DNA of 12,089 nt, from assembly GCA_030670005.1 (NCBI GenBank), contig DAOVCL010000040.1:1-12089 (forward strand). Direction: 5' to 3'. Position 1 is the first letter of the stretch, and every line of letters starts with the position of its first letter. Below, piece by piece: positions 1 to 5,799 of the stretch. The stretch comes from Candidatus Zixiibacteriota bacterium. GTDB taxonomy: Bacteria; SM23-81; DAOVCL01. The notes below the pieces were generated by a model that saw nothing but the letters and a program-made list of their open reading frames with translations, ran no database searches and was not told where the DNA came from. Made by a program: the position numbers and the translations under genes.

Positions 1-979
1 GATAGACTACCACCAGGGATGCCTTTTTCTGCTTGGTTACCCCCCTTCTGTTCTTGGCTGTCAAGGTATAGGCTGTTGACTTCTTCGGGGAGACCCTGAG
101 CGTATCTTTGGCCTTCACATTTCCAGGCTCCGGTTGGATAAGAATGCTTTTAGCCTGCCTCACCTCCCAACTAAGAAGGGCGGAACCGCCTGGAGAAAGG
201 GAGTCGGGAGAAACGGAGAAGGATTGGATAATCGGCTCCTTCACTGGCCACAGGAACCAAAAACCTGCTATAATTACGACTATGATGGGAACTATTGCCC
301 TCACCAGCCAACGAGGAACCATGGCCAGATAGGCAACCTGACCGGCAACCGTCTGCGCAGCTTCCTTGTTCCACTCCGGCAACACATTGACCTGGAAGGA
401 ATACTGCTTCTTGGCTCCGAACTTTGGCCTGCTCTTGGCCCCTACCCAGAGGCCAACTTTACTGCTCTCCCCAGGGTCTAACTTGACCTCCTCATCCTCA
501 AATCTAAATTGACAGCCCCCTTGCTCATCCTGAGCATTAAACTTGAATGTCTCCCGGCTGTTGCCCTTATTGCGAATGGTCAACTGAAAGTCTGCCTCAC
601 CGCGGGTTACCCTCTGGGTGGGATGGAGCTCAGCCCCAAATTCATGATAGGGTTGAATCTCCAGAGTGCCCAACTCTGTGGCTGTCTCCTTAGGATTCTC
701 CACAGAGGCAGCCTTTATCGAGAATGGATACTTCCCGGCCTTGTTCGACGACTCCTTAGGAGGATGAATGGTAAGGGTAATCGATTCCTGACCGCCGGGA
801 AAGAGCTTCACACTGGAGGCACTCAAAGTGTACCAGCTCTCCTCCAGTCCCTCAACCTCAACGGAAAACTGGTCAACAACTGAGCCTCGGTTTATGATGC
901 TGATGGTGCTCTTTATATTAGCACCTGCCTCCAGTGATATGGTATACTGAGAAAAGGAAAGTATTATCTTCTTTGCCAT
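1..979 (-). CDS. Membrane protein with Ig-like domains, C-terminus outside window; possible CIS membrane tether
   Basis: An open frame starts with ATG at 979 and stays open to the window edge (326 codons seen, no stop). A GGTGGAG ribosome site lies five bases upstream. Residues 1-110 and 111-200 look like two beta-sandwich domains of the NEW3/COG1470 type, with phrases such as 'LEAGANIKSTISIINRG' and 'LTIRNKGNSRETFKF'. Residues about 224-244 (core 'AIVPIIVVIIAGFWFLW') form one transmembrane helix. Residues 251-325 read as a bacterial Ig-like domain ('SFSVSPDSLSPGGSALLSW' and later 'STAYTLTAKN'). There is no signal peptide, so the first two domains are probably cytoplasmic and the Ig-like domain lies across the membrane. 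As I recall, Streptomyces CisA, encoded with a cytoplasmic CIS, also has one membrane helix and an Ig-like outer domain. A tether role here is inference from architecture and neighbourhood. The frame is clear; the function is not. Confidence 0.85.
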   Translation of the reverse strand, partial: MAKKIILSFSQYTISLEAGANIKSTISIINRGSVVDQFSVEVEGLEESWYTLSASSVKLFPGGQESITLTIHPPKESSNKAGKYPFSIKAASVENPKETATELGTLEIQPYHEFGAELHPTQRVTRGEADFQLTIRNKGNSRETFKFNAQDEQGGCQFRFEDEEVKLDPGESSKVGLWVGAKSRPKFGAKKQYSFQVNVLPEWNKEAAQTVAGQVAYLAMVPRWLVRAIVPIIVVIIAGFWFLWPVKEPIIQSFSVSPDSLSPGGSALLSWEVRQAKSILIQPEPGNVKAKDTLRVSPKKSTAYTLTAKNRRGVTKQKKASLVVVY

Positions 980-1016
980 TGGTCTCCACCTGGTTTAATG
1001 GGATGTAACAGCTTGA

Positions 1017-1136
1017 AGTAATCAGCAGTCAGCTTTCAGCGGTCAGCTTTCAGCGATCGAAGAAAGCTTTTGACAACTGGCAGCCGAAAGCTGGAAACTA
1101 ACTGACTGCTGAGCCCCAGCTCCAGGGAACTGTTAC
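1017..1136. repeat. TCAG-type intergenic inverted repeat, copy 1
   Basis: The left half is a series of TCAGC units; the right half holds the same units in reverse complement. TCAGCAGTCAG at 1022-1032 pairs perfectly with CTGACTGCTGA at 1102-1112. Further pairing is possible between the AGCTTTCAGC units and GCCGAAAGCTGG. The element ends with GGGAACTGTTAC, a tail nearly shared with the copies ending near 5800 and 6481. It lies just upstream of the membrane protein gene. Confidence 0.75.
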
Positions 1137-1274
1137 ACTCGATTTTGTGCTTAGTTCAGATTAACCCTATCATACAGTAACCGAATGGGAGAAGTCAAGG
1201 AAAAAATCAAAGAATTGTAACTGTAATTCAAAAAAAGCCTTTATAGATATTTAGCCCGATCTATTCGTAAACTA

Positions 1275-1304
1275 CTATCAACGTTTCTTCCGTCAGGGCA
1301 GGAG
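1275..1304 (+). repeat. Dispersed 30-base repeat, left copy
   Basis: It matches 3710-3739 in the same orientation at about 26 of 30 bases. The last 18 bases (CTTCCGTCAGGGCAGGAG) differ from the other copy at one position. The following bases allow a small TCAGG/CCTGA hairpin. With its partner it brackets the cargo/immunity pair. Confidence 0.6.
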
Positions 1305-1379
1305 GCCTGATGGGAGAGGCAATGGTTCTAAAACACAAGGGGGAGATCTTCAGTTCGCAATGGGATGTGACCGAATATG

Positions 1380-1410
1380 ACCTCCCGCAAATTTTGAACC
1401 TGCGGGAGGT
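1380..1410. other. Strong 10-bp hairpin
   Basis: ACCTCCCGCA (1380-1389) pairs perfectly with TGCGGGAGGT (1401-1410) around an 11-base loop. On the plus strand three more T follow, but no plus-strand gene precedes it. On the minus strand, where it lies about 280 bases beyond the immunity-like stop, no T-run follows. It is therefore either a weak, factor-aided terminator or part of a dispersed repeat. Confidence 0.5.
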
Positions 1411-1420
1411 TTTGACAGAC

Positions 1421-1440
1421 TACCCTGCACTAAAGTGCAG
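1421..1440 (+). repeat. TACCCTGCACTAAAGTGCAG palindromic repeat, copy 1
   Basis: CTGCACTAAAGTGCAG is a near-perfect palindrome. The unit TACCCTGCACTAAAGT recurs at 3993-4008 in the same orientation and at 9616-9634 in reverse. It is too short and too regular to be coding. Confidence 0.65.
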
Positions 1441-1688
1441 CAGATCCCTTATTCCGTCACCAGATTAGGGGATTCGGTCTTATCATGTGGGGGGGGTATC
1501 TCCTGATGCCGATTATCAAGCTTCCTCGCAATTTCTTAGAAATCCCGAGATGCCATCTGAATGAGGCCAGTGCCCCGCCAAGTTGATTGCGATGGATACA
1601 GTCGTCTGAGTTTAAGCCGCATGTTGGCTGCCGCATCTTGAGACATGATTATCCCACAAGTACACCAAGCAATTTCTCTGCCTCTTTT

Positions 1689-2147
1689 TCACTTTGGTGC
1701 CCGATTCACGCTCATAATGGTAAGCATTGTGATGGAATCCTTTTTCTCGGGATACCTCAAATGCAAAACAAAGCTCTTACTGTCCCAGCGATCCCAAAAG
1801 TGTACATCCTCGCCGGTTATGGCCTTGACTGGATCACCTGTTCGACTTGGTGGCCCCAAAAGCGCAATCGTCGCCTCTCGGCTCATTTGGAATGAGAGGC
1901 CCCTCGGTAACGCTCCCGAGTATTGTCCATAGCCGTGCACGCCTTCGGAGAAAATATGGATGGTGTTAACTTTTCGTTCTTTATCAAAAGAGATCTGCAG
2001 CCCTGCCTTCTTGAACACTAACACACCACTCTCGCTGGGGTCGTCCTCCCTCATCTCAAAGATTTGCGGTTCCTCAGCAAGGCGGCGCAGGAAGTCGAGC
2101 AGTTGCGGATCTTCAGCCTGCAGGCCGATCAGATTTTCCAGCTCCAT
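1689..2147 (-). CDS. Small immunity-like protein paired with the upstream caspase-like cargo
   Basis: The gene encodes 152 residues with no signal peptide or membrane segment, so it is probably cytoplasmic. A run at residues 76-104 centres on 'YSGALPRGLSFQMSR' and ends in 'LLGPPSRTG'. Later come 'WDRWD' (118-122) and beta-rich 'FVLHLRYPEKKDSITMLTI'. I associate this layout (Y-x-G-x-LPxGL, S-R-E, LGxPxxSG, then WD and LHxxY) with small proteins beside bacterial toxins, but I cannot name the family. The ATG at 2147 lies inside the preceding gene: the two reading frames overlap by 35 bases, suggesting translational coupling. An AAGGGAG site lies ten bases upstream, rather far, within a small GGAGA/TCTCC hairpin. 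Inhibiting the preceding protease-like protein is inferred from position and coupling. An accessory or chaperone role is possible. Confidence 0.75.
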   Translation of the reverse strand: MELENLIGLQAEDPQLLDFLRRLAEEPQIFEMREDDPSESGVLVFKKAGLQISFDKERKVNTIHIFSEGVHGYGQYSGALPRGLSFQMSREATIALLGPPSRTGDPVKAITGEDVHFWDRWDSKSFVLHLRYPEKKDSITMLTIMSVNRAPK

Positions 2148-3591
2148 GGAGATACTTCTCCCTTAATTCTGATACAATTGCACTGTAATTTTGTAGCGCC
2201 TGTTCGTAGTTCTTGGCCTCAATCAACTTCACCGATTTAATAACCTGTTCGTAGAGACCGGACAGAATCTCCTGAGCATTAGGCTGTGCTTTGATCCGAG
2301 CCACGATCTTGGGCGCAATCTCATAGTATTGCGCAATGAGTGCCTTGCCGTTGGGCAGTGCCCGTATGTACCCGTCCCGGAAGGCCCTGAGCGTCTCCAG
2401 CTCGTAGCAATCGTCGGGCAACCCTTTTGCTTCCACACAGGCGGTGGTGATGAAACATCCGCTCTTCTTTTGCTGTTGGCTGACAAGCTCTAACATTGGC
2501 GGGTCCAGCGTCAGCGGCCCCGGTGCTTTCTTCAAGAGGCGAAGCAAGGCCTTCTCGTCGGCGGTGAGGACGCCTTTGGCCTGCAAGGCTGCGGCCGCCG
2601 CTGTTGGGTCTTCGAGTGATTGGACGAATTCCTTGTAGAAGTCCGCGGTCTCCCGAGCAGCGATGCTAGCCTTCTCTTCCAGGGTTAAAGCTGCACCACG
2701 TGTTGCCTCCTCCTGCTTTATCGCGTCCTTTGTTTTCTTTCGTGGCTCATGGATTTTCTCCAACGCCTTTTGGATTTTCCCAGCCAATTCCTTTTTCGCT
2801 CCGGGTGCTATCACGGTGAAAGCTTTCCCCAAGGTGGCTGCTTTTACAGATGGTCCTCTGGCCCCGCTCACCTGAACACCACCCCACTTTTTTTCGTCCA
2901 ACTTGCTCTTGATTTTCGCCACGATTGAACTGGTGGGGTCACCTGCCGCCTCTTCTGCCCCGGCAGAACAAGAGGTAAAGCGGATCGCCTTGATCGGCCT
3001 TTGTAACCCCTTGGTCGCATCGAAGAGCATATCTACGATTTGATCTGCTTCGTAAAATATCGGCGCTTCCCTAGTTCCGCCTGCCTTAATTTTCCCCGGT
3101 GCCCCGTGACCCACAATGAAGAGCACATCCTTTTTCCTCATCTTGCTAAGATCCGAGTCCTTGAGCAGTTGCACCGGTCCACCGGCTTCTTTGACTGCGT
3201 AATCGATGGAGGTCAATTCGACAAAATCGGGCGTGCCCACGTCTTCTTTAGCAAGCGCCACGCGTCGCTGCACGACTTCGCTGCCTGCCGTCTGAGGCAG
3301 ATGTTCCAATTGAGACAGCAGATGGTTTATGGCTGCAGTCGTTTCGCCCTGTTCCTGGGTAGATCGTTTATGGGAAGCAATTATCCGATTTACCGTCCGA
3401 TTGCCATACAGCCGTTGGAGTTGCAAAATGGTTTCTGGTGTGGCGGCACTTAAGTCTTCAATGGCCCTCTGCAAGGCGCTCGGATAAATGGATTGGACTT
3501 GATTAACCAACGCTTGGTTGATTGGTTGCCGTTTTTTTCGGGCCGTATCATCACTTTGTTTTGCTTTGTCGGCGTGCTGGTGAGCAGACAT
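2113..3591 (-). CDS. Putative eCIS cargo: leader motif, caspase-like (clan CD) domain and C-terminal CFI-box
   Basis: I place the start at the ATG at 3591 (492 residues), because GAGGAG lies six bases upstream. The frame is open back to 3783, but those extra 64 codons are repeat DNA. Residues 55-70 (ILQLQRLYGNRTVNRI) match the 'LQR-x-x-GN-x-x-V' motif common near the start of eCIS-associated proteins, a likely loading signal. Residues about 125-265 look like a clan CD cysteine peptidase of the caspase/C80 type: 'VLFIVGHGAPGK' gives candidate His162 and 'IRFTSCSAGAEE' gives candidate Cys208, 46 residues apart. A charged helical linker (266-375) follows. Residues 378-430 (from 'GCFITTACVEAKG' through 'LRAFRD') match what I know as the CFI-box C-terminal domain, with Cys379, Cys385 and Cys395. 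There is no signal peptide, as expected for particle-delivered cargo. Protease activity and targets are inferred; an autoprocessing role is an alternative. Confidence 0.85.
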   Translation of the reverse strand: MSAHQHADKAKQSDDTARKKRQPINQALVNQVQSIYPSALQRAIEDLSAATPETILQLQRLYGNRTVNRIIASHKRSTQEQGETTAAINHLLSQLEHLPQTAGSEVVQRRVALAKEDVGTPDFVELTSIDYAVKEAGGPVQLLKDSDLSKMRKKDVLFIVGHGAPGKIKAGGTREAPIFYEADQIVDMLFDATKGLQRPIKAIRFTSCSAGAEEAAGDPTSSIVAKIKSKLDEKKWGGVQVSGARGPSVKAATLGKAFTVIAPGAKKELAGKIQKALEKIHEPRKKTKDAIKQEEATRGAALTLEEKASIAARETADFYKEFVQSLEDPTAAAAALQAKGVLTADEKALLRLLKKAPGPLTLDPPMLELVSQQQKKSGCFITTACVEAKGLPDDCYELETLRAFRDGYIRALPNGKALIAQYYEIAPKIVARIKAQPNAQEILSGLYEQVIKSVKLIEAKNYEQALQNYSAIVSELREKYLHGAGKSDRPAG

Positions 3592-3597
3592 AAATTT

Positions 3598-3603
3598 CTC
3601 CTC
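3598..3603 (-). promoter_or_regulatory. Ribosome binding site that fixes the cargo start
   Basis: GAGGAG on the minus strand lies six bases before the ATG at 3591. No comparable site precedes the in-frame upstream ATG at 3783. This supports the 492-residue product over a 556-residue one. Confidence 0.7.
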
Positions 3604-3687
3604 AATTGAGCTTAGCCGCCTGCAGCGGGACTTTTTTAACAGGATTAACAGGGATTTCTTTATATCCAGACCATCCTGTCTATCCCG

Positions 3688-3716
3688 TCTAAAAATGGGA
3701 ATTTCTATGCTATCAA
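3688..3716 (-). promoter_or_regulatory. Weak sigma-70-like promoter candidate for the cargo gene
   Basis: On the minus strand TTGATA (3711-3716) is followed after 17 bases by TTTAGA (3688-3693), about 97 bases before the cargo ATG. The -35 matches the consensus at five of six positions, the -10 at only three. It overlaps a dispersed repeat, so the match could be chance. Confidence 0.2.
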
Positions 3717-3739
3717 GTCTTCTTCTGTCAGGGCAGGAG
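3710..3739 (+). repeat. Dispersed 30-base repeat, right copy
   Basis: This is the partner of 1275-1304 in direct orientation; both begin CTATCAA and end GTCAGGGCAGGAG. It lies 119 bases upstream of the cargo start. Confidence 0.6.
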
Positions 3740-3803
3740 CCCAAACAGCACAGGTAACCTAAAGGGCAGAACCCCGATTCCACTACCTTTCTCTCTTATG
3801 TAA

Positions 3804-3859
3804 GGGCTCCGATTCATCGGAGCTGGCAGGATTTGGGTCCGCATAAATGCGACCCCTAC
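3804..3859. repeat. Two adjacent REP-like palindromes
   Basis: GGCTCCGATTCATCGGAGCT (3805-3824) and GGGTCCGCATAAATGCGACC (from 3835), followed by CCTAC up to 3859, are near-perfect palindromes with an A/T-rich centre. The second matches the design of the elements around the RAYT gene (GGGTCGG-ATTTAT-CCGACCC next to GTAG/CTAC), pointing to one repeat family at both places. Confidence 0.7.
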
Positions 3860-3920
3860 AAACTTCTCCGGTCAGCTAAGGGGATCTGACTGCTCAGTCG
3901 ATTCTCACCCTCTCCTTAGT

Positions 3921-3941
3921 CCTCCCCCTTCAAGGGGGAGG
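3921..3941. repeat. GC-rich 21-bp palindrome
   Basis: CCTCCCCCTT (3921-3930) and AAGGGGGAGG (3932-3941) are exact reverse complements around one C. No T-run follows on either strand, so I call it a palindromic repeat rather than a terminator. Confidence 0.55.
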
Positions 3942-3992
3942 AGACTATTCTTGATGTCTTGACCTATAGGTGGGACGGTCTAAAGACCTCCT

Positions 3993-4008
3993 TACCCTGC
4001 ACTAAAGT
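3993..4008 (+). repeat. TACCCTGCACTAAAGT repeat, copy 2
   Basis: It is identical over 16 bases to 1421-1436, in the same orientation. It continues into a different hairpin-forming stretch (GCAG-ACTTCAGG-CTGC, 4013-4028). Confidence 0.6.
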
Positions 4009-4120
4009 AGTTGCAGACTTCAGGCTGCGCCCTTTCGCAACCTATAAGGACGCGGCTACCTTTCGTCATTCGTCATTATCCTACACTTACACCAAAGGGC
4101 AAAGGAGTTGCCTCCTCGTC

Positions 4121-5251
4121 TTAACTCTTGGTCATCTGGTGTTTATACCAAAGGCGATAGCCATAGATGAGCACATTTGTGCCAAACTCCAAGGCAGAGC
4201 GAATTTCCTCACGGGAGATGCCCGCCTTAGCTCCCCCTCCACTCCAGGCACAGCCGTAGTCAGCATCACAATATACCAGGCCATCACCTATCATCATCGG
4301 TCTACCTTCCCCGGATACCTGGGGTGGGTAGGAGAAAGGATAGTGAGTTTTCAGGATAGGGTGATCGGGCTTTAACTGGGAGAGCTGTCGCTTCAGCTTA
4401 GTAGCCAAGTCATTAAAGGCAAAACCAAACTCATTCTTCGGCACCTGAGGACACCCATTGCCAAAGAGGAATCCACCCCCGTCCAGAAACTTGGTTAAAC
4501 TTTTCTCCTCCTCAGCGGTCAACTGGAAGCTTCTGTCACCGGAAAAATAGAGGAGGTTAGAGCCATTAAGATCTCCCTTTAAAGAGACCTCTCCGGCAAA
4601 TTCCGCCCGATAGGGGGTCTGGCTGTTGATATGGCTAACCAAGTGGAACAAACCGTCAGTATGAAGGGCTTTTCCCTCTCCCTCCCAGCTTATCTGTCCG
4701 AGGGAAATCTGCCCCCTTATATGTCCACCCGCGTAACTGCGGAAATGAAGGTCTATCTGGTTTGCCTCTGGATGAAAGGGATTAACGGCATCAGTAATGG
4801 GCTCCTTCTCCCCAGTTATCTCCACTCGGGCAAGTTCGATCTCAAACTCACCGGGTGGGTTTTGGGACTCCTGAATCCTATATGCCTGCCTGAAACGGTA
4901 GGGATGGCCCTGAGACGACCCTTCCGCCGGAACCTCGGCAAACTGAATGTTGAGGTAAACCTTTCCCTTCTTCTTAATGGTTAAGGGATAGATCTCCTTC
5001 TTGGATAGGATGATAAGGTATCCCCTCTGGTCAACGGCTATGCCAGGACTGATGATGAGGGAACGGCCTGACGGATTCTGAGCAAATACTTCCAACCCTG
5101 AGGCTATACCAGCTCCATGGAAGCCGAGGTTATGAAACATCTGTTGGTATAGATGAAAATCGTGGGCCTGGTTCCACACTGTGGCATCAACCCTCATCCC
5201 CTCAAAGCCCTTCACCCTTTCGATAGAACCTTGAAGAAACCCTCTTAGCAT
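4121..5251 (-). CDS. Baseplate/fibre-like N-terminus fused to a DUF4159 domain
   Basis: The gene encodes 376 residues from an ATG at 5251 with GAGG five bases upstream. Residues about 14-100 carry 'RVDATVWNQAHDFHLYQ', then 'FHGAGIASGLEV' and 'LIISPGIAVDQRGYLIIL'. I associate this pattern with structural proteins encoded near the end of CIS and tail baseplate operons. Residues about 200-366 match DUF4159: 'NLLYFSGDRSFQLTAEEE', 'LTKFLDGGGFLFGNGC', 'LKPDHPIL' and a late 'YCDADYGCAWSGG' run. In known proteins this domain has a glutamine-amidotransferase-like fold and is usually joined to other domains. There is no signal peptide or membrane helix. It follows the tail-I gene with only the S23 gene between. 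I infer a baseplate-peripheral or fibre protein with a possible binding or enzymatic head. The two-part reading is fairly firm; the function is not. Confidence 0.8.
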   Translation of the reverse strand: MLRGFLQGSIERVKGFEGMRVDATVWNQAHDFHLYQQMFHNLGFHGAGIASGLEVFAQNPSGRSLIISPGIAVDQRGYLIILSKKEIYPLTIKKKGKVYLNIQFAEVPAEGSSQGHPYRFRQAYRIQESQNPPGEFEIELARVEITGEKEPITDAVNPFHPEANQIDLHFRSYAGGHIRGQISLGQISWEGEGKALHTDGLFHLVSHINSQTPYRAEFAGEVSLKGDLNGSNLLYFSGDRSFQLTAEEEKSLTKFLDGGGFLFGNGCPQVPKNEFGFAFNDLATKLKRQLSQLKPDHPILKTHYPFSYPPQVSGEGRPMMIGDGLVYCDADYGCAWSGGGAKAGISREEIRSALEFGTNVLIYGYRLWYKHQMTKS

Positions 5252-5267
5252 AGATCCCTCACTTTTT

Positions 5268-5347
5268 CAGTTGCCGGTTATCAGTTATCAGTTGTCAGTT
5301 GTCACGGGTTTTCCCTGATCCCTGGGAACTGACCCCTGATGACTGTA
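5268..5347. repeat. TCAG-type inverted repeat, copy 2
   Basis: Tandem CAGTTATCAGTTGTCAGT-like units on the left face CTGATCCCTGGGAACTG-like units on the right, giving an imperfect inverted repeat. Its right half forms the last codons and stop of the S23 gene, and its left half ends 17 bases before the DUF4159 start codon. Confidence 0.7.
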
Positions 5348-5696
5348 TAGACCTCCGCAAACCATTAAGCATTCGCCCAATTTCTGCTGATTTATCCAAT
5401 ACCCCCTTTAACTGATTCACATCGATATAATCCAATCGCTTGGCTATCTGCACATGAGTCTCCAACTCTGCAAGAGAACCATAGGCTATGGATAGATGCT
5501 GAAGAAACTCCTTGCTATGTTGCCGCTCCCGTCCTTCAGCAATATTTGCCGGGATCGATACGGCCGCACGACGAATCTGACTGGCAAGTCCATAAATCTC
5601 GCTCTTAGGAAAGCCCTTTGTCATTTGATAGCACAACACGACTAAGTCCATCGCTCTCTGCCATACTTCCAAATCTTGATAATTCTTGAAACTCAT
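5295..5696 (-). CDS. S23-type four-helix-bundle protein
   Basis: The gene encodes 133 residues. The family signature is complete: 'LEVWQRAMDLVVLCYQMTKG' (9-28), then 'FPKSEIYGLASQIRRAAVS' and 'IPANIAEGRERQ', with helices continuing to about residue 115. The family is known from open frames inside intervening sequences of 23S rRNA and from related DGR accessory proteins (bAvd). Its function outside those settings is unknown and it may bind nucleic acid. Here it lies between two structural genes of an injection system, flanked on both sides by TCAG-type repeats. The last 17 or so residues, rich in S, G and Q, are encoded by the repeat, as is the AGGA ribosome site seven bases before the start. 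This suggests a cassette inserted into the operon rather than a particle component. Confidence 0.9.
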   Translation of the reverse strand: MSFKNYQDLEVWQRAMDLVVLCYQMTKGFPKSEIYGLASQIRRAAVSIPANIAEGRERQHSKEFLQHLSIAYGSLAELETHVQIAKRLDYIDVNQLKGVLDKSAEIGRMLNGLRRSIQSSGVSSQGSGKTRDN

Positions 5697-5699
5697 CTA

Positions 5700-5799
5700 C
5701 TTTTCCTGATTCCTGTCTTCTGAGCCCTGTAAACTGTTTCTTGATTCCTGTTCACCGATCCCTGTCAACTGCTTCCTGATCCCTGACTACTGTGAACTG
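5700..5799. repeat. TCAG-type repeat, copy 3
   Basis: Tandem CCTGATTCCTGT / CCTGATCCCTGTCAACTG units fill the spacer between the tail-I gene and the S23 gene, ending with GTGAACTGTTAC. The tail-I stop codon (TAA, 5800-5802) lies inside that terminal motif. Confidence 0.7.

Larger units (their letters stand above)
980..1688. other. Gene-free stretch of about 700 bp with dispersed repeats
   Basis: No convincing gene is visible on either strand between the membrane protein and the immunity-like gene. The stretch holds a TCAG-type inverted repeat (1017-1136), a 30-base dispersed repeat (1275-1304), a strong 10-bp hairpin (1380-1410), a palindromic TACCCTGCACTAAAGT repeat (1421-1440) and a run of eight G (1489-1496). 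A 36-codon minus-strand frame at 1536-1646 has no recognisable features. I see no clear promoter for the membrane protein gene. Confidence 0.7.
3592..4120. other. Gene-free, palindrome-rich spacer upstream of the cargo gene
   Basis: About 530 bp separate the DUF4159 gene from the cargo gene. The spacer contains AACAGGATTAACAGGGATTT, a motif type common in dispersed genomic repeats (from 3638). It also holds the 3710-3739 repeat, two REP-like palindromes (3804-3859), a CCTCCCCCTT/AAGGGGGAGG palindrome, GGTCTAAAGACC (3977-3988) and a second TACCCTGCACTAAAGT copy. An AGGAG-GCAA-CTCCT hairpin (4103-4116) sits just beyond the DUF4159 stop but has only a weak T-tail. The cargo is thus probably a separate transcription unit or an exchanged module. 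Confidence 0.65.

Noticed and set aside
171..374. Minus-strand 67-codon frame near the left edge
   Set aside because: It overlaps the membrane protein gene in another frame and has a low-complexity Arg/Ser-rich translation; the 1-979 frame has domains and a membrane helix.
1380..1410. Rho-independent terminator
   Set aside because: The stem is strong, but only a short T-run follows on the plus strand, where no gene ends, and none follows on the minus strand. I kept it as a hairpin only.
1489..1496. Run of eight G as a phase-variable tract
   Set aside because: It lies in gene-free DNA, and I see no split reading frame or promoter that its length would control.
1536..1646. 36-codon minus-strand frame after the immunity-like gene
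   Set aside because: It is short, lacks a good ribosome site, shows no recognisable motif and lies in repeat-rich DNA.
2113..3783. 556-residue version of the cargo starting at 3783
   Set aside because: The extra 64 codons are repeat DNA with a low-complexity, Arg/Leu-rich translation, and no ribosome site precedes 3783. GAGGAG lies properly before the ATG at 3591.
5268..5799. Diversity-generating retroelement (S23 proteins resemble bAvd)
   Set aside because: No reverse transcriptase and no template/variable repeat pair with A-biased differences is visible in the window.
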